Of a stretch of DNA of 64,000 nucleotides, positions 24,291 through 35,816 are shown piece by piece (within the stretch, counting starts at the first letter, position 1; each line of letters begins with the position of its first letter). The DNA is taken from the NCBI RefSeq assembly GCF_030247185.1, contig NC_080572.1, forward strand, positions 127,474,405-127,538,404, given 5' to 3'. The notes below the pieces were generated by a model. That model searched no databases. It saw only the letters and a list, made by a program, of their open reading frames with translations, and had not been told where the DNA came from. Made by a program: the position numbers and the translations under genes. The stretch comes from Malaya genurostris. Its lineage: Eukaryota > Arthropoda > Insecta > Diptera > Culicidae.

Positions 24291-24859
24291 TGGCTACTCA
24301 TCATTTTCCTGATTAGAAGGGAAGGATAAAAGAAACATGGGAAGAAATTGTGAAGTAAGTTAGATGGGAAAACAGCACAAAACAAATAGAAACAAAAGAA
24401 ATTTTGAACGACCTGCTGGTGCCAAAATGCACATTTAATAAAGCCTTCAACCCCTGATAGAATTTAGAAATTTTACAAAAGTGACACCATTCTGCATTCC
24501 GGAAGATTGCAGAACGATTCGCAATATGCGTGAGCAGAAGTAAATTCGGCACCCCATAAGGGACCTAAAACCATTTAGGGTAGAAACAGAAAGGAATTAG
24601 TCTCTCTAAGAAAAAACTATGAACCTCTCTGGTTATAACTCCTTGTCTCATTGGGTGAGAAACGATAGAATATTTTTGAATTTTATCTCCCCATACACAG
24701 GTTCAATCATGTATGGAGAACCGAAAACACGGATATTTAGTTATGTCAATGCGGGATAGTTACATATCACATTATATGTAGTACCGTAATTGAATTCACA
24801 TAAATTACACGAATAATATTCAGCACGCTAAATAGCAGCGATAGTTGAGTTTGCCCAGA

Positions 24860-25900
24860 ATTTTTTTGCTACCAAAAGTCTTAGAATTGTATGAAACGTC
24901 GAGATTTAGTTTCATTTCGAAGAAATTATTTTTTTTAAAAAATAGACAATCTCAGTCCCAAAAAATGTCAGTCCCAGAAAGCCGATATTTTAGAAAAAAA
25001 AATTAATGACTTCCAATTGGAGTAGATTTTGGCCGAAAATTTAAGTTTGTGAAAATTGGTCAAACCATCACTGAGGAAAGGCACTACTATTTAGCGTGCT
25101 GAAATTCATTTGAGAAAATACGACCACTATTTCATCTGCCTCCGGAATCGGAAACTGGGAACCAGGATAGCCGAAATCTGTTTGTTTGGCCGTCTACTGA
25201 TAATGACTATCGAGTGGAGTAGTTTTGGGGTCAGTTTAGAATTTTTTTTTCGTTTTTTGTTTCGCCCCTCAAAGTGATGGTATAAAAGTTTTTATACACT
25301 TTACCCTATAATTCCGGAACCGGAAGTGTGATCCAAATGAAATTCAGAAGTTCGTATGAGACTATAAGAAAATTCATTTGAATCAAAGTTTGTTGAAATC
25401 GGTCACGCCATCTCAGAAAAGGGCGAGTAAGTAAATTTAAATTTGAATTTTTACACTAATCACCTTATAATTCCGGAACCGGAAGACGGATACAAATGAG
25501 ATTCAGAAGTTTTGTGAAGGACCATGGGACCATTCATTTGAATCTAAGTTTGTGAAAATCGGTTCAGCCAAATTTGAGAAAAGTTGGTGCATTTATTTTC
25601 ACAATTATTTGCATATTTTACCACCTGTTCCGGAAGTCAGATCCAAATAATATTCAGGAATTTTGTATGGGACCACAAGACCTTTCATTTGAATCTAAGT
25701 TTGTGAAAATCGGTCCAGCCTTCTCCGAGAAAAGCTAGTGCAAAATAACATACATACGTACATACATACACACAGACATTTTGCGTACTCGACGAACTGA
25801 GTCGAATGGTATAACACACTCGGCCCTCCGCACCTCGGTTCAAAAATCGGTTTTCACAGTGATTGTGTAACCTTTCTTTATAGGAAAGGAAAAAAATGTT
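24860..25900 (+). repeat. Mosquito interspersed repeat, longest copy
   Basis: Three to four tandem modules each containing TTCCGGAACCGGAAG, ATGAGATTCAGAAG, TTCATTTGAATCTAAGTTTG and TGAAAATCGGT. It closes with CATACATACGTACATACATA, GACATTTTGCGTACTCGACG, GAACTGAGTCGAATGGTATA and a CGGTTTTCACAGTGATTG end. The same modules recur at 33070, 44800, 48215 and 50110. Confidence 0.8.
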
Positions 25901-26151
25901 ATTTTTCGGCCTGATACAAAGAAAACAACACGATTAATGGTAAGCGAAATCATAACTCCAGAAAGCATCACTTTAACTAAAACTTTCGATCAACTATATA
26001 CGGGTTTCAATAGTAAAAAAACGTATTTTGTATTTTAATGGATCACTAACTATTCTGGATATTATGAAATTGAGGAAATTACTGCGAAAAATGCTAATAC
26101 AAAATAATTTCATAGAAATTTTTTCTGCCTTTTGTTTATTTTTCTTTACAG

Positions 26152-26259
26152 ATAAAATTATTGGAGTGCATTGTACACATGGTTTGAACCGAACCGGGTA
26201 TTTTATATGTGCTTATATGATCTTGGCACTGGGTCAGTCTCCGAGAACAGCAATACATT
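26152..26259 (+). CDS. DUSP11: PIR1/DUSP11-type RNA 5'-triphosphatase, catalytic exon
   Basis: This exon carries the active site. It begins after TTTTTCTTTACAG and ends at ACATT|GTAGGT. With G from the previous exon it reads DKIIGVHCTHGLNRTGYFIC, then AYMILALGQSPRTAIH. HCTHGLNRTG is the HCxxGxxR(S/T)G loop of cysteine-based phosphatases: the nucleophilic Cys codon is 26172-26174 and the phosphate-binding Arg codon 26190-26192. The exact GVHCTHGLNRTGY wording is shared by PIR1/DUSP11 and the triphosphatase domain of metazoan capping enzymes. The short upstream domain and arginine-rich C-terminus favour PIR1, because no guanylyltransferase domain follows. All catalytic residues are intact. Confidence 0.95.
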
Positions 26260-26320
26260 GTAGGTTGACGGGTGTCGTACGTTACATTATTTGTAACCTT
26301 ATTTTAATTTTTCCTGTTAG

Positions 26321-26760
26321 TGTTCAACAAAGCTCGTTCACATAAAATGGAAAGGGCCAACTACTTAAACTCTCTACTTCACTTTGTACCATTCAGTTGT
26401 AGCAATGGCTATAACAAATATGAAGAATCTGTTCGTCAAGACTTCTACGACGATAAGTCCTTCAGCGGTAGACGAGAAACGCAGAGAAAGAACCGTAGTG
26501 ATCGACCTAATTACCGTTATAGAAGCCGTTCGCCTAGGTATTATCAGCAGTCCGAACAGGATAACAATAGCCGTCGCTCATACAGAAACTGGAAAAGTGT
26601 CGAGAGTCGATATTACGACCGTACCAATAGAGATGAGGTATCCAGCAGAGCGAATAACTGGAAGGTGGATTGTTTTGATTACCTTGATTCTAGAAGTAAC
26701 AATTGTGATTTACCTTCAACTTCTAATTCAACGAGTTATAGAAATAATGAACGTAGTTGA
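26321..26760 (+). CDS. DUSP11: PIR1/DUSP11-type RNA 5'-triphosphatase, last exon
   Basis: Acceptor TTTTTCCTGTTAG; the preceding intron is 61 bp. Joined to the T left by the catalytic exon it reads LFNKARSHKMERANYLNSLL, which matches the family's closing helix (F.. .RGH..ER.NY...L). A roughly 120-residue tail follows, rich in Arg, Tyr, Ser and Asn (RYRSRSPRYYQQSE), and stops at TGA 26758-26760. A charged, RS-like tail suits an RNA-binding enzyme. The frame is open throughout and the codons look native, so the gene appears functional. There is no guanylyltransferase domain, which argues against capping enzyme. Confidence 0.92.
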
Positions 26761-26882
26761 ATTGCTGTTCAGGATACAAACGAGAATAGAAAATCATAAC
26801 TAAAATCAAAATTGTTTCTGGATTACAAAACAAAATTGATCTGATATCATTTTTTGAATGAAAACTACAATTTCAAATTAAA

Positions 26883-26888
26883 AATAAA
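26883..26888 (+). terminator. Poly(A) signal AATAAA for PIR1
   Basis: Canonical hexamer about 123 bp after the stop codon in an AT-rich 3' region. Probable cleavage just downstream. Confidence 0.6.
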
Positions 26889-27083
26889 TCAACTAATTGT
26901 TACAGTACACAACAAAATTCGTTAATTGAATGTAAGAGAAACATCCATAACTTAGAGTATGATTACCGCGTATAAATCTTTATTGAACTTTACTTCCATA
27001 ATTGAAATCGTATTCACTTCGAAAAAATACTGATCTTGTTAGTGTTGTGAAGGCCATGTGTGATGTGATGTGAAGTGAAGTCA

Positions 27084-27456
27084 CCATCAGTTCAAGGACT
27101 TGCCAGTGGATGCGGGTAGACTTATAGTAGCCCCGATCTTCTTTTTAAAGTTGTTACCAAAAAGCGAACAAAAAGGGTTGGACGAATATGTAAGCAAAGT
27201 TACTTATTTGTATTCCGCGGGAATAAAAGATGCTTTTCCAACCATAATATCTAGTGTATGGATGAAGTATTTCGCTGTACATGCTCGAACTCGCCTGATG
27301 GTTTGTTTGAGAAGGGCGCGTCAGACTCATATCGAACCGTTAGAAGGAAACAAGTTTCCTTCAAGTGACTTGGGCTGGCTATCCACAATCCCTCGTCCAG
27401 TTATCAATTCGTCCGATGCCCTGATGCTCCTTCCCATTATAAATGTTTTATATTAA
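27084..27456 (+). CDS. Unrecognised open frame, possibly a gene remnant
   Basis: From about 27084 to the stop at 27454 the frame is open for roughly 120 codons (HQFKDLPVDAGRLIVAPIFF, LPKSEQKGLDEYVSKVTYLY, SAGIKDAFPTIISSVWMKYF). There is no ATG near the start of the annotated frame; it opens from non-ATG codons. I do not recognise the family. The length and balanced composition exceed what surrounding AT-rich DNA gives by chance, so a decayed transposon or host exon is plausible. It lies between the PIR1 poly(A) signal and the Helitron-like element. Confidence 0.3.
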
Positions 27457-27486
27457 TATAATGTAATAAAATACAATGTAATAAAA

Positions 27487-29854
27487 TCTATATATATATA
27501 AAAATGCAGAGATCATTCTTTGTAATCGCATCACGTAAGAACGGATGGACGGATTGAGATGCTTTTTTTTTTTGTTTGATCAGTTTTTACCCCCACCGGG
27601 TTCGTACATCAAAAAAATTAGGAAAACTTACCGGAAAAGTGGGAAAAACCAATAAAATTATTTTGTATGGACAATGGAATTTTCCACTGAAAAAGTCGCC
27701 AATGATTGCTAGATTTACGATTGATGGCGCGCAACGATTTGCATAAGTGCTTGACCGTTGAAGGAAAGAATACTAGATCGTTGAAAAAATTGTTTGGCGC
27801 GCAACGAGATATTTAGTGTCGAGATTTCACATGCATACTTGATAGATGTGATTCGTCATTTCGAACCACGTGCTCAAATGGGTATCAAAATTATTGCTTA
27901 CTAATGTCGTTTTCGCTTGAAAAATATGAAACTGACCCAAGGTAGTTTCATCAAACAAACACTTTTCACGAAACTGTGATGATTTCGCACTTAGCAACGG
28001 GGGTTTGAGTAAAACTGATTTAAAAACCAGGTTCGAAACTGACTCGATTTTCAGTTCAACAACGTTGAAACTAGGTTCGAAACTGACTTCAAACAAACGG
28101 TTTGACAGCAGTTAGAGTGGAAGCTGGGTTAGGTTTGGCATCAAGCGAAAACGACATGAATGACTCAATGACTGTTCTAGAAAACCGTTGTAGGCAGGAG
28201 AAGAAGTTTTGATATCATTTTTCAGTTGATGAATTGTGTTCAATGGAGTCAGATGAATAGTAGATAGTAGATTGCGGGGACAAGATTAACAAATCAGAAA
28301 TTTTTTTAATGAATCAATGTAAAGATTGCGCTGTAGAAGCGCTAAGGTCACACTAAGAGATTTTTCTTGCATTTTTCTTTCTAATGATTTATATTAGACT
28401 AAGCGCACAAGGTAAGTGGTTATTAGATATCAATGTTCAAGATGATTACCATAATGTATTGAGACTGTTATTTCATGTTGCATATTCTGTGAAGAATGTT
28501 CAAACTGGTAAGATCAATATCAAATTACAATTTAATAGTTGTCTCCAAGCAATCAAAAGTTTCACAGTACCTGAAAATATCCACTTTATTAGAGCTCTAA
28601 AATACGCATGGTACTTTTTGATAACTTGAACGTACAGAACAGATTCTTAGAAAAATTTCTCGCTACTTAAAAGCTGTACACATCGAATTATTTTTACGGA
28701 TGTCGGTACAGTTTTACTGACTTTCAAACAGCTGGACATTCGGTAATCTGTTCAGTAAAAGTTTTATTTGCTGAATGATCGGTACAGTTCCACTGAACTT
28801 CGATCTGTCATAATTCTAATGACTTCTTCATCATTCTATAGCGACGTTCGGCGAAATTTACAAAACAATTCTAAAAATATGTAAACGTCTTGACCCGTAA
28901 AGTGTTACAATTTTTTGGTAAATTGTATTAGAGATCTGGGAAAGGAAGAAGTCATTTGGTTTACAGAACATATTTTCATCCGATTAATTATTTTTTTGCG
29001 TGTGATGAATGAATTGAATTACATTTGCTCTCCAGAAATAATTTATTCAAATAAAATGATCAATTATCTTTCGGATGAAATTTAGTAGAATATGGGATCA
29101 CCCTTCATATTTTTAGAGTGCTGAAGGCTTTTTGAATAGATTCACTAAATGAAAAATTACCGCTAGGAATCAGTATTATCTATTTTTCGCAAGCAATCAA
29201 CTCGCACCACTTTTTTTTCTCTACAAATCTAGAAATTTTCACATCTTTACGTCCGAAAATTATGTTATTTGACAGATCTTTATTTCTGCTGAATGTATAG
29301 TGATGATTACCGAAATTCTTCATTATTTTTTATTAATTTTCCGAATATTGGTAAAACTTTCACTGAGTTCGTCAAGAGAAATGACATTTCAGAGTTCACA
29401 GAACGTGTCAGTAAACAATAAATAATCGTAACTTTTACATAGGATTTTCCGATATTCAGTAGCTTTCAGTAAAAATAATATTGTATAGATCGTTGCCGGA
29501 AAAATTATTACCGAACACAAAAAAAGATTTTTTTGTATGTATAAGAAACTGCTTCGAAGTTTGTTCTGTCGGGTTAACATTTACGTATGAGTAATTCCTT
29601 AAAACGGACTGTTCAGAATAGAAATCTGTGTATTTGTTCAGTTTTCGCTAAACAGAGGTATTACATATTTTCACATTAATCTTTGGTGTTATTTCTTCTT
29701 TTTGAGCTAAAGCGAGTGTGTGTCGAATTCGAATTTAATTGTAGGTTATCAATTTAATTGTAGGTTAGTAATCAGAAAAATAATGGAGAGAAACGTTGAC
29801 CACTTAGTCTTTTGACAATTCTTCTGGCGAGACGAAGTTCGACGGGTCAGCTAG
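27487..29854 (+). mobile_element. Non-autonomous Helitron-like element
   Basis: Starts A|TCTATATATATAAAAATG and ends ACGGGTCAGCTAG|T: a 5' TC and 3' CTAG between host A and T, as Helitrons insert. The early body GTAAGAACGGATGGACGGAT resembles the conserved 5' region of such insect elements. Parts of the body recur at 52490-52760, and the 3' end at 55320-55436. About 2.37 kb with no Rep/helicase gene. The largest open frames (for example 28384-28629) show no known domain. The subterminal hairpin (around CGAAGTTCG) is weak. Confidence 0.55.
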
Positions 29855-29859
29855 TATTA

Positions 29860-30360
29860 TATAATATAATACAGTATAATATAATATAATATAACAAAAT
29901 ATAAATTATACAATGTATTATATTATAATACAATACAACTTTGATATAGTTGCTTGGAAAAATATAACATAACTGATTTATACAACTGTTTACAATCTAA
30001 TACAATATACAAAATAGTTTTCCACGATACAATATATAACAGTCAATGTCGCAGTGTCAGTTATGCTCTCTTTTCGTTGCTGCACATAATAATATTTTTA
30101 ATGACAACAAAACAATGATATTAATAATAAAAATAATAATAAATATAATGATAATAATAATATTAATAACAATACATAATGTAATAAAACACAACATAAC
30201 TAAACATAACACAGCATAGCAGAATATAGTACAATGCAATGTATAATAAAAAATATAATAAAAAAATTATATGTACCTACATACCGCATAGAACAATCTT
30301 TAATATATAAGCCATTTCGCATACCGGTCTATTGACCAAATGTCATCATAGACACACGTG
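29860..30360 (+). repeat. Decayed AATAT/AAT tract with shared flank
   Basis: TATAATATAATATAATA runs, then ATAATAATA-rich sequence, then CCAAATGTCATCATAGACAC at about 30336. The same order (AATAT array, then CCAAATGTCATCATAGGCAC) is found at 58577-58830, so the microsatellite belongs to a dispersed repeat. Confidence 0.65.
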
Positions 30361-30748
30361 AAGGTATGAGATAGGAACTTGTGGGAACTTACTCCTGAGT
30401 AGTTACCGCACCTGTGGATGACCTGTTAGTGTTAAGATCATGTTCCTCACAACATATTTCAAAATATCACAACAAATTTTTTCCGGAAATTATTAAAACA
30501 TGCTCTTAGAAATACTATAGAATTAGTTCCGAAGGTCTCGCGCGACCGAGAAGTTGGTAGAAAAAGGAGGGACGGTGCTCGCCACGATTAGTCACGAATA
30601 AGAACTGATCGGCTTTTTCTTCTTAATATTTTTTGAACACGTATTTCTAAACCTATTGCACTTAACATGAATCAAACGGCATTTACTCGTTAGATGTTTC
30701 TCTATGGTCGGAACTACAACCAAATATATTCATTATTATTCAAAAAAC

Positions 30749-31190
30749 CTTTTCTAATCCACCTGATGGTGTAATGAAGCCTTTCTCATATCACTTATAT
30801 TTTCAAAAACATCACTAGAGGATTCTGCCAAATTTTTTTTTCAAACTTGAATAAAATCAAAAACTTTCTTTGGGTATAAACTACCATAACCTTTTCAATT
30901 TGTGAACAGTTATGGCGAGTTAATACAGATTTAAAAGTGAAAAGCCTACACTTTGATCAAAGCACGCTGTGTGCTAGGCGTACCGGGTTTGCATCATTTT
31001 GTATGACAGTTTGAAAGTTTTTATACTCATCGCCCTATAATTTCGGATCTGGATGAGATTGCACAGTATTGGTTTAACCATTGCAAAGAAATCGAAGTGA
31101 GTTCCGTTTTAGAGTGCTTTTCTTCACTTCTTCACAGGGTCTACCAACTAGACGAATTTACCAGTAATTTTTATAAACATTTGCATCTCG
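30749..31190 (+). repeat. Mosquito interspersed repeat with terminal motif
   Basis: Begins TTTTCTAATCCACCTGATGG, then GTAATGAAGCCTTTCTCATA, the start motif of the family (compare 33072 and 50121). Also contains the inverted copy of the 9844-9884 word. Confidence 0.6.
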
Positions 31191-31830
31191 TTCCGCCATT
31201 GCTTTTGAAAAAATAGGGTAAAGTGTTATAATATGTCCCCCTTAAGAAAACATTGAGATATTTCCAAGTGTATTGATATATTTTCCTCGAGAATGTAAGT
31301 ATTTCATTGCAATACGAATGAGGAACATAATTTTCAATGACTCCAATAGAAAAGATGGGAATTGATTGATATAAACACATTTTCCAAAACGGCTACATTC
31401 TTAGTTATTTTCGCTCGCCTCAGACATAATGCCCCAGCAGCCGTTAAATATGTCTCACAACAAATCAGTGGCATGACACACAACAAAAGACATTTTATCC
31501 CACAACAATGATGCATTATGCTTCTTGAAATGTCCATAAAGTTACTGTTTTGAGATAATCAGTATGTCAAAGAAATGTCGGATAAAACATCTATTTAGTC
31601 GAAGCAAAACTTTACATCGAAAAGCTGCCAAATGAAATTTTTAGTTTTTTCATACTCTCCTGCAAACGACAACCACCAAACTTGCATAGCAGAAAGATCC
31701 TACGAAAAGATAGTGTTAGTGATAAAACTTTGGTGCAGAAAAGTCTTCAATGCTTAAGAAAGGAAAGGGGGCGTTTTGGCTAGCAGGGGCGCATTATAAG
31801 ACTTTCCCCTACTCATAAAAAATTTTCACT
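31191..31830. other. No gene seen
   Basis: AT-rich sequence with only short frames. No repeat family was recognised beyond isolated words. Confidence 0.5.
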
Positions 31831-32470
31831 TATCGTGCTGAATACTAGAACCGAAAGTCGGGTCTGAATCAACTTTTCGGGGAGTTTTTAAAGAATTTCA
31901 AGACCTTTTATTTGCATCTTAGTTAGTAAAAATCGGTTAGTAAATTTCCAAGAAAATTGAAATTAACATAATCTAATAACTGGATATTAATATCGCAAAA
32001 TGTTCGTGTGTGTGATAAAAATGTATTCCTTTTTTCTCCAATTATCGAGGCTCATATTAAAGGCTTTATTGTTTCATAGATATTTTTTCAAATTTCATCT
32101 GGATTTGACTTCAGATTTCGAAACTGAGCAGAAAATTTGCACTCTACTCCAGTATTGCTTAGCCGATTTTCACGAACTTAGATTCAAATGAAAAAAATTG
32201 CAAGCTTTAACTTTATTTAACGAGGAAAACCGATTGAAAAAAAATAAAAACTATGAAATGAAAATTTCGAGAAAGTTACCGCAGAAACGGGACTTAATTT
32301 GCTTCTACGTCTTAAGACTAAAACAAATTGTTTGACATCTTATCTGGATCAGACTACCAGCTCTGGAAGTTCAGGTAGATTAAAACAAGTTTTTCTAGCG
32401 TCGAATTTTTTTACACACTTCATCCTGTAAGTACGAAAATGGACGTCGGATCAGGATGAAATTAAATACA
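31831..32470 (+). repeat. Mosquito interspersed repeat, degraded copies
   Basis: GAACCGAAAGTCGGGTCTGA, AAAAATCGGTTAG, GATTTTCACGAACTTAGATT and GGACGTCGGATCAGGATGAA correspond to diverged modules of the family. Confidence 0.5.
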
Positions 32471-32725
32471 CAGAAAGAAAAGATGAAACTTACACGACAT
32501 GTAAACCAATCTTACTATTAAACAGACATTAGTTGAAACGAAAATCTGATTTAAAACCATGATTGATGTAAAATTACATTGAAATACATTCACTTTTTCA
32601 TCGAACAAGATTGTATATTTACAAATCGCTTAGTTTTGTAATGTAACATTCCATTCAATTACCTGCTCCAAATATGTGCATGAAAATAAATGTAAATTCA
32701 CAAAATATTTTTATCTGTGTAGCAG
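32471..32725 (+). repeat. MITE of the ACACAGAAA family, complete copy
   Basis: Starts ACACAGAAAGAAAAGATGAA and ends ATTTTTATCTGTGTA; the ends are short inverted repeats (ACACAGA / TCTGTGT). About 255 bp. Other copies: 1-130 (partial), and 59547-61013, where a LINE interrupts it. Confidence 0.6.
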
Positions 32726-32794
32726 CATAGGCGACAATGAGACTTTATTTGACCCTAAGTTCGGTTCTGCCATGAGTGACATTATTTGACACAC

Positions 32795-32925
32795 AAACAT
32801 ATATACATACATACATATACAAAAATACATGCATGCATACATGCATACATACATACATACAAACATTGATACACACATATATACATAGATATATACATAC
32901 ATACTACATACATACTGGTTGGGTG
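32795..32925 (+). repeat. TACA-rich microsatellite
   Basis: Imperfect CATACATACATA / CATATATACA tract. A similar tract is at 41206-41252, next to the same CCCGTACCCGA-type sequence. Confidence 0.85.
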
Positions 32926-33070
32926 AGCAGTTTTTCAAACCAGAACTCGACAATTTACCCGTACCCGAGATTAATTTTTCTTCCAAACCCGAACCCTTCC
33001 AGTGTCCGATAAAGAAATAAAAATCTTTACCCGTACCCGACCCGAACCCGAAAAAAGTCTCGAAACCCAA
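32926..33070 (+). repeat. CCCGTACCCGA-type dispersed repeat
   Basis: Repeated CCCGTACCCGA / CCCGAACCCGA words. A related copy lies at 41040-41205 (TACCCGAACTAG, CCCGTCGGGTTTTGG), again beside a TACA tract. Confidence 0.55.
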
Positions 33071-34010
33071 AACAAAAACCTGTTTTAATCCACCTAGTAA
33101 TGTAATGATGCCTTTCTCATATCAAACATAACCGGGTCTAAATAAAAACTTATAAAACTTATATATCAAACATATGGTGTTCTTCAAAATTGAATTCTTC
33201 GATTCTTGAAAGATTAACCGGAATCGGTTTAGTTGACCGTTTACTGATAAGGACTGATAATGAAGTAGATTTTTTGGCTGATTTAGAATTTTTTTCACGT
33301 TTTCTGTTTCGCCCGCGTGAACGTATGAAACTTTTAACACACTTTACCCTATAATTCCGGAACCAGATTTCGGATCCGGATGAAATTCTGGAATTCCGTA
33401 CTAGACCACAGGACCTTCCATTGAAACCTAAGTTTGTGAAAATTTGTCAAATTATTACTGAAAAAAGTGAGTGAGATCCATTTGAGAAAATATGACCACT
33501 ATTTTCTGTGCTTCCGGAATAAAAAACTGGGAACCAGGATAGCCGAAATCAGTTTGTTTGGCTGTCTACTGATAATGACTATCGATTGGAGTTGTTTTGG
33601 GGTTAGTTTAGATTTCTTTTTCTTTATTTTTGTTTCGCCCCTCTAAGTGATGGTATATAAATTTTTACAAACTTCATCTAATAATTTCGGAACCGGAAGA
33701 CGGATACAAATGAAATTCGAAAGTTTAATGAAGGATCATTAGACCATTCACGTACAGAATAGTTTGTGAAAATCGGTCACGCCATCTCCGAGAAAAATTA
33801 GTACACATATTTAATTTTTAGCACATTTTACCCCATAACTCCGAGACCGGAAGTCAGATCAAAACAAAACTCAGGAATTCATTTGAATATAAGTTTGTGA
33901 AAATCGGCTTAGCCTCAGACATTTTGCATACTCGACGAACTGAGTCGAATGGAACAGAAGTCGGTTTTCACAGTGATTGCATAACCTTTCTATCACCGCG
34001 ATTCTGCAAT
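33070..34010 (+). repeat. Mosquito interspersed repeat, long copy
   Basis: Opens TTTTAATCCACCTAGTAATG, TAATGATGCCTTTCTCATAT and continues with AATTCCGGAACCAG, AGTTTGTGAAAATTTGTCA, GAGACCGGAAGTCAGATC and CATACTCGACGAACTGAGTC, closing with GGTTTTCACAGTGATTGCAT. Module order is as at 24860-25900. Confidence 0.8.
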
Positions 34011-34217
34011 CCGACGGATTTGTGATACACAGAAAAAAATTATGAATTTTACTGGTGACAGAATTCTACAAACGATACAATTCACAACTACTTAATTTTT
34101 CAAATGACGTTATTATTCCACTCGCACAGAGTTTTACACGCTCCGAGTGTAATTTGCACTCTGCTAGCCAATGCCGCTGTATGGATTTATATGTATCAAT
34201 TATTCTATGAACAGATA

Positions 34218-34292
34218 TGAGCACTGTGGTTCAGTCAGGTAACCGATGTGCTTGTGATCTAATGTTTCTCGGTTCAAGTCGCGCTGCTGCTA
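34218..34292 (+). repeat. tRNA-like SINE head (A and B boxes)
   Basis: GTGGTTCAGTCAGG at 34226-34239 resembles a pol III A box. GGTTCAAGTCG at 34271-34281 resembles a B box. Their spacing, about 45 bp start to start, is as in tRNA genes. I could not fold a full cloverleaf by eye, so it is taken as a SINE head rather than a tRNA gene. Confidence 0.4.
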
Positions 34293-34715
34293 TCGATCTT
34301 TTGTATTTTATTTCATTCGAATTCAAGCCATGTAATTTTCAAATCACACAATTTTACATGTTCTTGAATACAAATTTGTGTGAAATACGACGCTCCATTT
34401 ATGTGCATCTTATAAGATGTAAAATCACAAGATTCAGGGTTGTTACGGTCTCGCGGATTTCGCGATTCTCGCAGATTTAGCACGGTTTCTGCAAAGATTT
34501 TGATGCTATGGCGCGGAATTCGCGCGAATTTCAAAAAAACATCATTCCACAAAATTCTTCGCAAGATTTTGAAGCTTGTGAGTTTTATGAAACCCTAAAA
34601 AATTGAAGATGGGCGAACGTTTCAGGAATTGGTCGAGCTGGCCGAATTGGTGAATTTTCACCTTGATAAAACTAAAATTTACTAAAAAAACTACTTTACT
34701 AGGCGGTTCTAGACA

Positions 34716-35580
34716 ATGTTTTCTTCAGTGAACAAAATTTCGATTTTATGCTTTTCGATCTCGAGTGAAACAAGTTGCTATTTCAACAGAGCTGTTACCA
34801 GGAATTACAAAAACTTTTCGATATATGTGATTGCGTTTTCCCATTCCAATGCGGAAATCGAAAGAAGATTTTTGCACTCAAGGATATTGATGTCATATGG
34901 AAGATATCTCAGTGAAAATACGAAGAAGTTCTGGGATTCCATCCGTGGTGATAAGAAAGTGTTCTAATAGTTTGTTGGTTCCACTATCCAACATTTTCAA
35001 TTGTTCTTTGCGTTCTGGAATTTTACTGAAATATGGAAGAAATCCTATGTGAACAAGGGTATAGTATCCAACTACCGGGGAATTGTTGCTTTGTGCGCTG
35101 TATCGAAGCTGTTTGAAATTATAGTTCTGGATTTTAAAACACATAGTTGCTCTGACTACATATCTGAGACTCAGCATGGATCCATGCCAAAGCTTTCAAC
35201 TTCCTCTGCTTCGTTCGACGAAACCGGATCATTTTTTAATTGGCTTCGATCATATCTAACTGGTAATGAAATGATAGTGAAAATAGGAGCCTGTAAAACC
35301 TCACCATGTGCTGTTACATCTGGAGTTCCTCAAGGAAGTCACCTTGGATCGTTCATAATTTTATTGTATCTCAACGATCTAAATTTTTGGATCAGGTGTA
35401 TGAAATTATCGTTCGCCGATGACTTTCATATTTCATATTTCAAAATGGTTTAAATGCCACTAAATGCTCCGTCATCTCTTTTAGTAGCAAAAAGTCTGTA
35501 TTCAAGTTCGACTATGATATTCCACAAACTTTCTCGAACGCGCATCGTCTGTTAAGGACCTGGGTGTTCTGGAAACCAAG
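34716..35580 (+). pseudogene. Jockey-type LINE, linker and reverse transcriptase fragment
   Basis: The linker part ends YLSENTKKFWDSIRGDKKVF, the FW motif typical before the RT. Then, shifted, come NKGIVSNYRGIVALCAVSKL, FNWLRSYLTGNEMIVKIGA, VTSGVPQGSHLGSFIILLYL and LSFADDFHIS (FADD box). After 35450 the frames read ATKCSVISF and SSVKDLGV, the segment after the RT core. A deletion removes the KAAFD block, so it is inactive. The 5' and 3' ends are undefined. Confidence 0.85.
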
Positions 35581-35816
35581 TTGAATTTTAAAGAGCACAT
35601 AGCTTTCAATTATTACAATTTGACATTTTCCTATTTTGTTCTTCAGATTCCCTATGCTAGAACTAATTATGGATATAATGAGCCCATTGCTAGCATGTGC
35701 CGCATATTTAACAAATGTTTCAATTCTTTCGACTTTCATTTATCACGTAACGTTATCAAGAAATCGTTTCTTATGTTACTATCTCATTAAATTTAGTTAC
35801 TATAGAAGCACTAGGT

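Noticed and set aside
26384..26803. 139-codon frame overlapping the last PIR1 exon
   Set aside because: Shadow frame of the exon; the 26321-26760 frame matches the family and the splice phase.
34716..34967. SHSNAEIERRF motif resembling the hAT transposase dimerisation domain
   Set aside because: The same frame continues into ENTKKFWDSIR and then a reverse transcriptase, as in a LINE linker region, so the hAT resemblance is coincidental.
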